64,000 nucleotides of DNA from Roseibacillus sp. GTDB taxonomy: Bacteria; Verrucomicrobiota; Verrucomicrobiia; Verrucomicrobiales; Akkermansiaceae. The notes under the pieces were generated by a model. That model saw nothing but the letters and a program-made list of their open reading frames with translations, searched no databases and was not told where the DNA came from. A program made the position numbers and the translations under genes. Positions 44,564 through 53,159 of this stretch are shown here, one piece after another (positions within the stretch are counted from its first letter, which is position 1; every line of letters begins with the position of its first letter). The stretch is from positions 98,633-162,632 of the forward strand of contig JAKVCR010000016.1 of assembly GCA_022448985.1 (NCBI GenBank), read 5' to 3'.

Positions 44564-44617
44564 GAAAATCCACGCGACCCTTCAAGCCCCACTGATGGGG
44601 GAGCCTCCCCCCTCGCT

Positions 44618-45523
44618 TCACTTCATCCACCGGTTGTGCCGCATCCAGTCCTCAAGTCGGGCGGGCCAGGTCTTTGCGTCTCCCGAGCGTCCCAGTCCAT
44701 AGCCGTGGCCTCCCTGCGCATAAATATGGCAGGACACCGGCACGCCCTTGTCTGAACAGGCCGCCGCAAAGTCCGTTCCATTGCGCAGGGGCACCGCCCG
44801 GTCATCCGCGGAATGCACGAGGAAAATAGGCGGGGTCTTACTGGTTACCCGCCGGGCGGTGTTGTTCCTGTCCAGAAGCTCCCTGGAGGGATTAGCCCCC
44901 AGAAGATTACGCACCGACCCCTGGTGACAGTAGGGCTGCCCCATCGCGATAACCGGGTAGCAGAGAATGCCAAAGTCCGGTCGGCAGCTGACCTGATCAA
45001 TGGGATCGTCGGTCTCCTCCTCAAACTTGTCGTCAAACATGGTCACCGCAGTGGAGCAGAGATGCCCGCCAGCGGAAAACCCAAGGATCCCAATCCTGGT
45101 GGGATCGAGCCCCCAGTCCCTGGCCTTGAAGCGCATCGTGCGAATCGCCCGCCGCGCATCCATCTGGGGAACAGGAAAGTGATAGCCGAGCGCAGGATTA
45201 GAGCTGACTCGATACTTCACGACCATGGAAGTGATCCCCCGTCTGGCGAACCACTCGCCCACCTGCCGGCCCTCGTGATCAGCCGCCAGCATGGCATAGC
45301 CGCCCCCGGGCAGAACGACAACACCCGTTCCATTTGGCTTCTCCGCCTTGAAGAGCACGTACTGCGGCACTTCGGTATGAGAAATACGCCACCCGTCGCC
45401 TCCTGTTTCCGTGCCTGCCTTGGGGCGTTTTGCGCCCGGGGCCTCCCCGGGCCATAGGTCAATCCAATCGGCCCCAAAGACCATCGGTGCCGTCATCAGC
45501 AGGACCAGCAGCAGTTGTTTCAT
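44618..45523 (-). CDS. Secreted alpha/beta-hydrolase (acetyl-xylan-esterase-like)
   Basis: The 301-residue protein has a signal peptide (MKQLLLVLLMTAPMVFGAD) and an alpha/beta-hydrolase fold of the type often annotated as acetyl xylan esterase or 'prolyl oligopeptidase-like'. Motifs are VVVLPGGGYAMLA for the oxyanion hole, the nucleophile in GILGFSAGGHLCS, the acidic residue in LVHSADDRAVP and the histidine in GGHGYGLG. It deacylates sugars in the periplasm. It lies on the same strand as the ABC transporter genes, about 50 bases downstream, but probably has no role in them. Confidence 0.88.
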   Translation of the reverse strand: MKQLLLVLLMTAPMVFGADWIDLWPGEAPGAKRPKAGTETGGDGWRISHTEVPQYVLFKAEKPNGTGVVVLPGGGYAMLAADHEGRQVGEWFARRGITSMVVKYRVSSNPALGYHFPVPQMDARRAIRTMRFKARDWGLDPTRIGILGFSAGGHLCSTAVTMFDDKFEEETDDPIDQVSCRPDFGILCYPVIAMGQPYCHQGSVRNLLGANPSRELLDRNNTARRVTSKTPPIFLVHSADDRAVPLRNGTDFAAACSDKGVPVSCHIYAQGGHGYGLGRSGDAKTWPARLEDWMRHNRWMK

Positions 45524-45572
45524 CCAGGCAACCTAGAAAGCCCTGTGGCCGACGGGAAGTCCGGAGTTGCTC

Positions 45573-48500
45573 TCACCCCCCAAAGCCGGCCCGACGGCGG
45601 TAGCCCACCACGTAGCCAACAAAAGCCCAGAACATGCTGTTGAGCCCGATGAGGCCCACCATCACGCCCAGCCCAACGAGTGTTGCCATCGGCGGCGTCC
45701 CGCTGAGGGCGGGCAGGATGGCCACCAGGGCAGCAAGGAGACCGATCAAAAACGCCCACCCGATGAAAGCCCGTACCTCCTTGAAAATGACGCTTCTTGT
45801 TACCCGATGGGGAATGCCAATAGTTTGAAGGATCCCAAACTCCTCCCGCCGTTCAGCAAGGTTGCGGGCAGTCACGATTCCCAGCCCGGCGCTGCCGAGA
45901 ATGAGGCCCAAGCCCCCGAGGACATGGAAAATCGCGATGTAGGTGTTCTCCACGCCGTGAAATCCCTCCAGGCGTTCCCGTGTCAAAGTGACCGTGCTCC
46001 CACGATCTGCAGTGGCTTTCTGGAGCTCCTCCAGGGCGGGCCCGGGATCCCCCGGCACATCAGCCAGAAAGAGGCGATACCCCTCCTGGGATGGGAACAG
46101 CCTCAGGAAGGCCGCCTCGTCCACGATCATGTTCCCCTGGAAGATGCTGTCGGCCAAGGCGCCTGTGATTTCGACTTCAAAATCCTCCCCCCGCTCATCC
46201 TGGTAGGTGATGCGGTCCCCCACCTTCTTTTTCAGGACCCACATCATGGTCGTTTGATCGACAAAGGCCCTCAGGACACGCGGTTCCGCCGGTTCCCGGA
46301 GAATATTCCAACCGTCCTCGATAGTCCTTCCTTCCTCCACCTCCCTGATGGTGAACGCACCGCGCTGAGCCATGGCGCCAACATCAGTGGCCAGCAGGCG
46401 GGGACGTGTCGCGGTATTCAGATTGAAACAGCTCGCGTCATCTCCCACTCCCATTCGAAAGGGTCGGATCTCGCCCAGCAGGCTCCGTTGATCGCCCAGT
46501 TCAAAATAGTCCGGGTCCTTCTTTGCATCAGCCGCACGGTTAATCGGATTGGTCGTCTCGACCCAGAAGGCAAACCCACCGGCCCCGCTCGATTTTTCGG
46601 CCCACTCTTCTCCTCCGTGCTTCCGGAAAGCCGTCACCGCAATGACTAGGAAAACCCCGCAGGCCATGATCCCCACCACCACCAGGCTGCGGGTGGGACG
46701 GCGTCCGCTGTTGAGGGCGGCCAACGAGCGGGACGAAAGGACCCGACGACTCCGAGCGCCATTCCAGCCCAACCACGCGCGATAGCTCAAAAGACCCGCC
46801 ACCAGTAAAAACGTCCCAGAAAGGAAAAAGGCCGCCTGTGGACCCATTCCGGCCCTGGCCAAGATACACCCCGCCCCAAGGAGAACGCAGACAATCCCAC
46901 AGGCCAGCATAAGGCGCACCCGAACGCTCCCACGACGCACCTCCTCCGCTCCCGCCTCCAGCCGCAAGGTCGCGCTTTTCCGTGCCTGCTTCCGCGCGGT
47001 GAGCCAGATCACGCTCATCGACAACGTGATGAAGGCGAGGAGGCCGGTGACCATGCTGACGGGATTGAGACGAACGGCGAAAAAGGTGCCGGCAGAGTCC
47101 TCGCTCCAGATCGTTTCCAGGAAGCGCAGAATCCCTACCGAGTAGGCGATCGCAATAAAGAGGCCGATGACCCCGCTCACGGTAACGATCATAAGGCCTT
47201 CCATAAGGCGCCACCGCAGAACCCTCCCTGCGGGCACTCCCAGCGCTGCCAGGAGTCCGCTCTCCCGGTTCCGCTGTTCGATATTGAAGCGGAACAACAT
47301 CGCCGTAAGGGCCACGGATGCCACAATCAGGAAAAAGCTCATGCTCAGGAAGAGCCCTGCTATATCGACCGGCGACCGGGCGGCCGTCTGCGCTTCTTCG
47401 CCAAGGTTCCGGAGAAGCAATCCGGCCATCCCGGGCTGGAGAAGAGGGAGAAGCTCCTCCTCCAGCCCAGCCCCCGGAGCGTCCCTGGTGGGAACCCGCA
47501 GGGAAGTGAACTCCCCCCAGCGGTTCCCGAACAATTCACGCCCACGCTCCTCGGAAATGAAGGCCTTGGGGGTCCCCCGGTGTTCATCCCAGTAGTCTTC
47601 GTCCTTCTGCCGGATGCGGCCCAGATCAAGGGGTAGCCCTGGCGCCCAATCCTGGGCATCTTCTGCCTCTGCCACCCCCGGAAAGTCCGGCATCCAGAGC
47701 TGGTCCGCTGCCAGGCCCTCGCGCGCTACGATGCTGCGCACCCGGAACCCGGCGGTGGCCTCTTCCAGCTCGTTGCCCCGCACCAGCTTGAAAAAGGCCA
47801 GGCTGATTTCCTGCCCCTCCTTGAGGGCAAGGTCCTCCGCCAGCCAGTCGTTGATCACAATGTCCTCCTTCGAGAATAACTCAGGCAGGAAGGCCGCTCC
47901 CCTGGACTGGACCGCTGCTACCATGGAGTAGGGAGTCTCCTTTCCGTTGGCTGCGTAGGTATTGATCAGGTAACTGGTCACCGGGAGAGTCTCCGGAAAG
48001 CGGGCCCTGACCGCTTCCACGATCGGAGCCTCGAAGAAAATCCGTGCCGAGCGGATTTCGGTCGCCTGTGCCAGCGGAACATCGACCAGCGAGAGCCCGT
48101 AATCGAGCAAACGCATGCGGCTGCGGATATGCTTGGCGAGATCACCGCTGTATGAAGTCCCGTCTTTCCCCGCACCCAGAAGGATCAGGTTGGCCCTAGC
48201 CGGTTGATCGACTACCTGCTGCAGGCGGCTGAGGGGGACAAAGACGGTCGGGACCGGAAGCTGAGTTGCCTGCAGGTTGAAACGCCCGAACTGCCCGTCA
48301 CCCACGACGGCCCGCACCTTGGCGCGGAAGCTGATCACGTCCTCTGCTTCTCCGGAAAGCGGCGCATCGCGCGACAGCATCCCGGGTTCCTGCAGGCGCA
48401 GGATCACCGAGTCGTCCTCTTTCAGGTCCAGTGCCTGCGCCAGGTAATCATTCACCGCCACCTCGCGGGACTGGAGGGTCACCGCCTCACCGGTCCCCGG

Positions 48501-48854
48501 TGCAAATCCCCAGAACCGATCATCCACTCCAAGGATCTGGACCCTGCCCAATCCACGCTCACTGGACTGTGAATTGAGCTGGCCCCGCAGGAACAGAATG
48601 GGCGCAGCCCGCAGAGAATCCGTAGCCACGTCCGTAGCAAGAGCGTCACGGAAGAACCCCTCCCCCGCCACAAAGACCTGGTCGACCTCCCCCACCCGCT
48701 GGCGCGCTACCTCACGAAGGGTCTCTTTTACCGAGTCGCCTGCAATCAATGCGCCCAGCAGGACGGTGGCCCCCAGAACCGCCCCTGCTCCTACCCCGAG
48801 GTAGGACAGCTTGTAGTGCCAGATGCCGCGCCGAATGAACTTGAGGGCATTCAT
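45573..48854 (-). CDS. FtsX-type ABC transporter permease
   Basis: This 1093-residue permease has an N-terminal transmembrane helix (YLGVGAGAVLGATVLLGALIAG), a large periplasmic domain (about 40-480), a core of FtsX-type helices from about 490 to 740, a second periplasmic domain (about 740-955) and a final FtsX module (about 960-1090) with RREEFGILQTIGIPHRVTRSVIFKE. Two FtsX modules plus large loops are like MacB/LolE-type permeases of the mechano-transmission class, here fused in one chain. It overlaps the upstream ATPase gene by 4 bases (ATGA). It may extract or export a hydrophobic compound or lipoprotein across the envelope; being at the end of the proposed cluster suggests product export. 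Confidence 0.9.
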   Translation of the reverse strand: MNALKFIRRGIWHYKLSYLGVGAGAVLGATVLLGALIAGDSVKETLREVARQRVGEVDQVFVAGEGFFRDALATDVATDSLRAAPILFLRGQLNSQSSERGLGRVQILGVDDRFWGFAPGTGEAVTLQSREVAVNDYLAQALDLKEDDSVILRLQEPGMLSRDAPLSGEAEDVISFRAKVRAVVGDGQFGRFNLQATQLPVPTVFVPLSRLQQVVDQPARANLILLGAGKDGTSYSGDLAKHIRSRMRLLDYGLSLVDVPLAQATEIRSARIFFEAPIVEAVRARFPETLPVTSYLINTYAANGKETPYSMVAAVQSRGAAFLPELFSKEDIVINDWLAEDLALKEGQEISLAFFKLVRGNELEEATAGFRVRSIVAREGLAADQLWMPDFPGVAEAEDAQDWAPGLPLDLGRIRQKDEDYWDEHRGTPKAFISEERGRELFGNRWGEFTSLRVPTRDAPGAGLEEELLPLLQPGMAGLLLRNLGEEAQTAARSPVDIAGLFLSMSFFLIVASVALTAMLFRFNIEQRNRESGLLAALGVPAGRVLRWRLMEGLMIVTVSGVIGLFIAIAYSVGILRFLETIWSEDSAGTFFAVRLNPVSMVTGLLAFITLSMSVIWLTARKQARKSATLRLEAGAEEVRRGSVRVRLMLACGIVCVLLGAGCILARAGMGPQAAFFLSGTFLLVAGLLSYRAWLGWNGARSRRVLSSRSLAALNSGRRPTRSLVVVGIMACGVFLVIAVTAFRKHGGEEWAEKSSGAGGFAFWVETTNPINRAADAKKDPDYFELGDQRSLLGEIRPFRMGVGDDASCFNLNTATRPRLLATDVGAMAQRGAFTIREVEEGRTIEDGWNILREPAEPRVLRAFVDQTTMMWVLKKKVGDRITYQDERGEDFEVEITGALADSIFQGNMIVDEAAFLRLFPSQEGYRLFLADVPGDPGPALEELQKATADRGSTVTLTRERLEGFHGVENTYIAIFHVLGGLGLILGSAGLGIVTARNLAERREEFGILQTIGIPHRVTRSVIFKEVRAFIGWAFLIGLLAALVAILPALSGTPPMATLVGLGVMVGLIGLNSMFWAFVGYVVGYRRRAGFGG

Positions 48855-49525
48855 TGCTTCTCAAGGTTCCCGCCCCGAAGCTCATAATAGTTCTGCATTC
48901 TCCGGGCGAGAGCCGCATTGTGAGTGACCACCACCAGAGTCACGCCCATCTGAGCATTAAGCTGCTCAAGCAAATCGGCCACTACCCCGGTGGTCTCCTC
49001 ATCAAGGGAGCCGGTCGGCTCGTCCGCAAGCACCAGTCTCGGCTCGTTGACCAGGGCCCGCGCGAGGGCCGTCCGCAGCCGCTCCCCCCCCGAAAGCTGA
49101 TAGGGAAAGTGCGCAAGACGATCCTGCAGGCCGACCTCCGCGAGCAGCTCCTCGGCCCGGGCGGTGGTTTCAGCCTCCGCTTCCGCCCAGCTTCCGGCCA
49201 GCCGCGGAAGCACGACGTTCTCCAGGACACTGCACTGTGGCAGCAAGTGGTGGTGCTGGAATACAAAACCAAGGGACTGATTCCGGAAGGCGGCCGCCTG
49301 TTCCTCGCCAAATGACGCCACGTCCCGCCCGTCGATCAGAACGCGGCCCTCACTGGGCCGGTCCAGCACCCCGAGAAGATTGAGCAAAGTCGTCTTTCCA
49401 CTTCCCGACGGACCGACTACCGCGGCCGTCTCCCCCGTGGCCACCTGCAGGTTCACCGCCTCAAGCACACGCAGCGACTCGCCGGGCATCTCGTAGACTT
49501 TGCTGACATTTTGGACATCGATCAT
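48851..49525 (-). CDS. ABC transporter ATP-binding protein (LolD/MacB type)
   Basis: The 224-residue ATPase has Walker A VVGPSGSGKTTLLNLLG, Q-loop GFVFQHHHLLPQCSVLENV, signature YQLSGGERLRTALARAL, Walker B LVLADEPTGSLDE and the switch histidine in VVVTHNAALA. It is of the LolD/FtsE/MacB subclass. Its ATG overlaps the PaaK-like gene stop by 4 bases, and its stop overlaps the permease start by 4 bases, so all three are translationally coupled. Confidence 0.95.
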   Translation of the reverse strand: MIDVQNVSKVYEMPGESLRVLEAVNLQVATGETAAVVGPSGSGKTTLLNLLGVLDRPSEGRVLIDGRDVASFGEEQAAAFRNQSLGFVFQHHHLLPQCSVLENVVLPRLAGSWAEAEAETTARAEELLAEVGLQDRLAHFPYQLSGGERLRTALARALVNEPRLVLADEPTGSLDEETTGVVADLLEQLNAQMGVTLVVVTHNAALARRMQNYYELRGGNLEKQ

Positions 49526-50808
49526 TCGCGAATCACCTTCCAGCGCTGGGCCTTTACTTCAGAAACCGGCAGGGTGCCGAGCCCTACTGCTTTTACTGGA
49601 ATCCGCATGGAAAAGACAGCGCGGAGTCGGGCTTCAAGCGCCTCTTCGGCCTGCCCGTCACCAAGGTTCTCGATCACCAGGCTGATCTCCGGCAGCGCTC
49701 CCTGCTCATCCACTTCCACCTGGTACTCCCCCACTCCGTCTACCGAGCGCACTACCGCCTCAATCGCGCTGGGATAAATGTTCACCCCTCGCACCACCAC
49801 CATGTCATCCGCCCGCCCGATAATTCCACCCTCCAACGCAAAGGGAGCAGGATCCGTTTCCCCGGTGGCAACCGGCCGGACGAGATCCCCGGTGCGGTAG
49901 CGGATCAGCGGAGCCCCATAACGGCCCAGGGTGGTCAGGACCAGCTCTCCCACCTCTCCCAGCGGCACCTGCTCAAGACTCTCCGGGCTGACAACCTCGG
50001 CGTGATAGGAGGGATGGTAAATGCGCAGCAAGTCGGGATTGCCGGGATCGCTCACGGTAACCGGCCCGACCTCCGTCATCCCGTGGTGATCGACCACGCC
50101 CGCCCCCCACTCGGTCTCAATGCGCTCCCGCACTTCCGGGATGCTCCCGCCGGGCTCCCCGCACACCACCAGGGCCTTGACCCCCAGGCTGTCCACCGCG
50201 AGATCCATCCCCTTCCCCACCAAGGCAAGATGCAGGGCATAGGTGGGCGTACAGGCCATGAATTGCGGCCGATGGAGAGCCATCATTCGCAGCCGGTCCT
50301 CGCTGGAAAGGCCCCCGCCGGGAATCGCCCGGATCCCCATCGCGGCGGCGGCCTCAAAGGCCGACCAGAACCCGAGAAAGGGCCCGAAGGAGAAGGGAAA
50401 GAAGGCGCTGTCGCCAGGACACGCGCCCGCGTTGGTCCACACCCATTGCCATGACTCAAGGATCCACGCCCACCCCGCGGGGTCGTCGAGCCAGGCCATC
50501 GGGTTGCCCCGTGTCCCGCTCGTGTGGTGGAAACGGGTATAGGTCTCCAGCGGATACGTCAGGGTCGTCCCATAGGGCGGATGGGCCTCGTGATCGGCGG
50601 CCAGTTCATCCTTGGTAGTGAAGGGAACCTCCTCCCTGAATTCCTCCAGGCTCTCGACCCTGCGTCTCTCTCCCAGCTTCGCCGCGTAAAATTCATTCGC
50701 GGGAAGAATGGCACCGAGCAGATCGTTGATGGCGCTCAGGGATTTCATTGCTTCAAAGCGCTCCGGCAGACCGAAGCTTTCCAGACTACTCCTTCGCCGG
50801 GGCTTCAA
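49522..50808 (-). CDS. PaaK-like adenylate-forming ligase
   Basis: The 428-residue protein belongs to the phenylacetate-CoA ligase group of ANL enzymes. The P-loop HHTSGTRGNPMAW (about residues 95-106), DHHGMTEVGPVTVSDP, and the C-terminal RYRTGDLVRPVAT and GRADDMVVVRGVNIYPSAIEAVV are present. Such ligases activate aromatic acids with ATP, then load CoA or a carrier protein. The start at 50808 overlaps the DMT-like gene by 23 bases; an alternative ATG at 50748 would remove the overlap. It is coupled to the ABC genes downstream. Next to a chorismate-lyase-like gene, 4-hydroxybenzoate is an obvious candidate substrate, but this is inference. Confidence 0.85.
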   Translation of the reverse strand: MKPRRRSSLESFGLPERFEAMKSLSAINDLLGAILPANEFYAAKLGERRRVESLEEFREEVPFTTKDELAADHEAHPPYGTTLTYPLETYTRFHHTSGTRGNPMAWLDDPAGWAWILESWQWVWTNAGACPGDSAFFPFSFGPFLGFWSAFEAAAAMGIRAIPGGGLSSEDRLRMMALHRPQFMACTPTYALHLALVGKGMDLAVDSLGVKALVVCGEPGGSIPEVRERIETEWGAGVVDHHGMTEVGPVTVSDPGNPDLLRIYHPSYHAEVVSPESLEQVPLGEVGELVLTTLGRYGAPLIRYRTGDLVRPVATGETDPAPFALEGGIIGRADDMVVVRGVNIYPSAIEAVVRSVDGVGEYQVEVDEQGALPEISLVIENLGDGQAEEALEARLRAVFSMRIPVKAVGLGTLPVSEVKAQRWKVIRE

Positions 50809-51373
50809 TGCCCGGCTTCCTCGGCGGGGACCCGTGGGACCCGGCGGGCTTGAACTTCACCACCATGAACCCTCCGAGAGCGGCCATCAGGATGCCGCAG
50901 AGGAATTGCCAGGGGACCGCCGCAAGGCCACCCTCGGGTCGATCCATGCAGATGGACACGATGGCATTTACGAGCGGGGCTCCGCAAAAGATGATCGACA
51001 TAACCGAGATCGCCACCACCGCCGGGGACATCCCTCCTTTTGCCCCGGAAGCCATGGCAAGCAGGACGCAGAAGGCTCCGGCCGCCCCGAGAATCCCGGC
51101 AAAAAGGGAAAGCCACATCCCCTTCCCCGGCATGGACCAGTCGGTCTCCTTGTTGATCAGAAGGACCACCAGAGGCGCCAGCACCGCGGTGATAAAATAG
51201 GCGATCCCCACGAAGAGAAACGCCTTGTAGCGCCCCAGATGCGGGTCCCGCATCCCAACCTGGCCCGCGTGGAGGAAAATCCCGTAGAGGCCCCAGCAGG
51301 CCACGGTCATGAGGGCGAAAATAAGCCAGTTCATGGATTTCTTTTTCTTGGGTGATGGAAGAGTGGCGCTCAC
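50786..51373 (-). CDS. DMT/EamA-like multispanning membrane protein
   Basis: This 195-residue membrane protein has five or six hydrophobic helices from about residue 14 to 175 (LIFALMTVACWGLYGIFL, FLFVGIAYFITAVLAPLVVLLI, WLSLFAGILGAAGAFCVLLAM, SPAVVAISVMSIIFCGAPLV, FLCGILMAALGGFMVV). It resembles half of a drug/metabolite transporter. It lies 8 bases after the thioesterase gene and overlaps the ligase gene. A role in substrate or product movement is plausible but unproven. N-terminal MSATLPSPKKKK may be a non-membrane extension. Confidence 0.75.
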   Translation of the reverse strand: MSATLPSPKKKKSMNWLIFALMTVACWGLYGIFLHAGQVGMRDPHLGRYKAFLFVGIAYFITAVLAPLVVLLINKETDWSMPGKGMWLSLFAGILGAAGAFCVLLAMASGAKGGMSPAVVAISVMSIIFCGAPLVNAIVSICMDRPEGGLAAVPWQFLCGILMAALGGFMVVKFKPAGSHGSPPRKPGIEAPAKE

Positions 51374-51381
51374 TTGGTTAG

Positions 51382-51831
51382 TCAGGACTTGGCCGCCGCC
51401 AGGGCGGCTTCGAGATCGGAGCGGATCTGGTCCGGAATGGGGACCGCGCTGATACCCCCGTTCTCAAACTTCACACAGGCCACAGCCACTTTCCCGGTGG
51501 CAATGGGTGCATCCGCAGGATCGAGATAAAAGCGAAAACCGTAGCGAACCGAGCGGGTGCGGATCTCGTCAATGGAGACCCGGATGACAAGGATATCATC
51601 GTTGCGGGCAGGCTTACGGAATTCACAGCTGGCACTCACCCGCGGCCATCCGATTTCCGCCTCCGCCATCTGCCGATGAACGGGATGGCCGAGACTGCGC
51701 ATGAACTCATGCTCTGCGGTCTCCATGTAGCGGTAGAAGTTGGAAAAATGCACGATCCCGGCGAGATCGGTTTCGTGAAATTCGACCCGCCGCTGATATT
51801 CGAAGGAATAGCTCTTGCTCTCGTCACTCAT
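51382..51831 (-). CDS. Acyl-CoA thioesterase, 4HBT/YbgC hot-dog type
   Basis: I chose the ATG at 51831 (MSDESKSYSFEYQRR), which overlaps the upstream glycosyltransferase stop by 4 bases. The ~149-residue hot-dog-fold protein has the 4-hydroxybenzoyl-CoA thioesterase motif RRVEFHETDLAGIVHFSNFYRYMETAEHEFM, with the catalytic aspartate in ETDLAGIVHF, and RTRSVRYGFRFY. It cleaves acyl-CoA or acyl-carrier thioesters. In the proposed cluster it could release an aryl or fatty acyl product or do quality control on the ligase product. Confidence 0.9.
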   Translation of the reverse strand: MSDESKSYSFEYQRRVEFHETDLAGIVHFSNFYRYMETAEHEFMRSLGHPVHRQMAEAEIGWPRVSASCEFRKPARNDDILVIRVSIDEIRTRSVRYGFRFYLDPADAPIATGKVAVACVKFENGGISAVPIPDQIRSDLEAALAAAKS

Positions 51832-53141
51832 GAATCCCGTGGTCCGGCTGCGGCGCAAACCCGTCCGGCGAGTTCGAGGAAACCGTCCTTCATTGCAGTA
51901 ACGCTATACCGTTCCGCCACCCCGCGGCGACCTCTTTCTCCCATCGCGACCGCCTCCTCCGGATTTGCGAGGAGTTCTTCCCAGCCCCGGGCCAGCGCGG
52001 AAGGATCGCCGGGTGCCACCGTCTGCCCTCCTCCGGTCACCGCGGCAATCTCCTCGAAGGCCGATCCTCCCGGATTGACCACCGGCACCCCGCTCGCCAT
52101 CGCTTCGATCAGGCAGAGTCCAAAGGCCTCGGAATACTGCATCGGCACGGAAAACACCGTCAGTCCCCGAAGAAACTCCGTCTTCTCCTCCCGCGTCAGA
52201 TTGGGATGCCAGTCCACCATTTTACTTAGCCCGGCCCGCTCAATCTTTTCTTTCTGGTCCTTCACGAAAGCCTCATCTCCCGGGGTACATGCTCCCGCAA
52301 TCCTGAGGCGACACTGTGGAAACCTCCCTCCCTCCTGCAGCAGAAGGTAGGCATCCACCAGGTCCCCGAGGCCCTTCTCACGGCTCATGCGGGCGAGATA
52401 GCCAATAGCCTGAAGACCATTTCCCACGGGTTCCCCATAACCCTCCAGATTGATTCCGTTGGGAAGAACCTCGATTCCGGCCACGGGGATTCCAAGACGC
52501 TTCGCCATCACCCCGGCATAGAAATTGCTGGGAGCTACGAGCATGTCACACTCTCCCAGCCGCTCTTTCATTTCCTCCCAGCTTCTTGTCCGATAGGGTT
52601 CCGGCAGGCTGTCCAGAAACCCATCCTCTCCCTGGAAGAATGCCATCACCGGGATGTCGCCAAGTCGCTTCTTGAGTTCCCGTGTCATCCCCGAGAGCAA
52701 CGAGTTGGAGAGCGCTATCAGGTCCGGTCGCTCATGATGCTCTAGCCAGTCCATCAGCTTGTCCAGTTCCTTGGTGAGATCACTCTCGTCCACCTGCAGC
52801 ATGGCCAGGCACATTTCAGCCTGCTCCCGAGGACTGGTCATGTGGCTGCGTCTGGCTGCTGTCCGCAGAAGCCCTGCCCCGTTGAGGAGCCTGTCCAGCC
52901 AGCGGGGGGTGTGACGGAAAAAAGAGAACTTCTGCTGCAGGTAGACATTAATTCCACCAAAGAATATTGGCGCTTCGCGCACCTGCGGAATGACATCCTC
53001 ATCCAGCTGCATGGGCAGGTACAACGGTAACAATGCCACCTCGTGCCCATCCCGGTGGAGGGCCGTGACCAGAGTGTTGTCACGCATGCACGCCCCGCAG
53101 TGATAGCTACCCGTGCCCGCGGTCAGGAAGGTGACTTTCAT
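51828..53141 (-). CDS. Family 4 glycosyltransferase
   Basis: The 437-residue GT-B fold enzyme starts with KVTFLTAGTGSYHCGACMRDN and has the GT4 features: acceptor-side helices, the donor-site AIGYLARMSREKGLGDLVDAY, and the EX7E-type segment YSEAFGLCLIEAMASGVPVVNP. It transfers a sugar from a nucleotide donor to an unknown acceptor. A cysteine-containing start motif (HCGACMRDN) occurs in related proteins of unspecified acceptor. The gene is coupled to the thioesterase gene by a 4-base overlap and lies 18 bases after the halogenase-like gene. Confidence 0.93.
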   Translation of the reverse strand: MKVTFLTAGTGSYHCGACMRDNTLVTALHRDGHEVALLPLYLPMQLDEDVIPQVREAPIFFGGINVYLQQKFSFFRHTPRWLDRLLNGAGLLRTAARRSHMTSPREQAEMCLAMLQVDESDLTKELDKLMDWLEHHERPDLIALSNSLLSGMTRELKKRLGDIPVMAFFQGEDGFLDSLPEPYRTRSWEEMKERLGECDMLVAPSNFYAGVMAKRLGIPVAGIEVLPNGINLEGYGEPVGNGLQAIGYLARMSREKGLGDLVDAYLLLQEGGRFPQCRLRIAGACTPGDEAFVKDQKEKIERAGLSKMVDWHPNLTREEKTEFLRGLTVFSVPMQYSEAFGLCLIEAMASGVPVVNPGGSAFEEIAAVTGGGQTVAPGDPSALARGWEELLANPEEAVAMGERGRRGVAERYSVTAMKDGFLELAGRVCAAAGPRDS

Positions 53142-53159
53142 GCAGGATGGGAAAGGACG

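Noticed and set aside
44587-44611. GC-rich inverted repeats after the parvulin gene (CCCC/GGGG and GGGGG/CCCCC)
   Set aside because: Short stems without a T-tract between convergent genes; too weak to call as a terminator.
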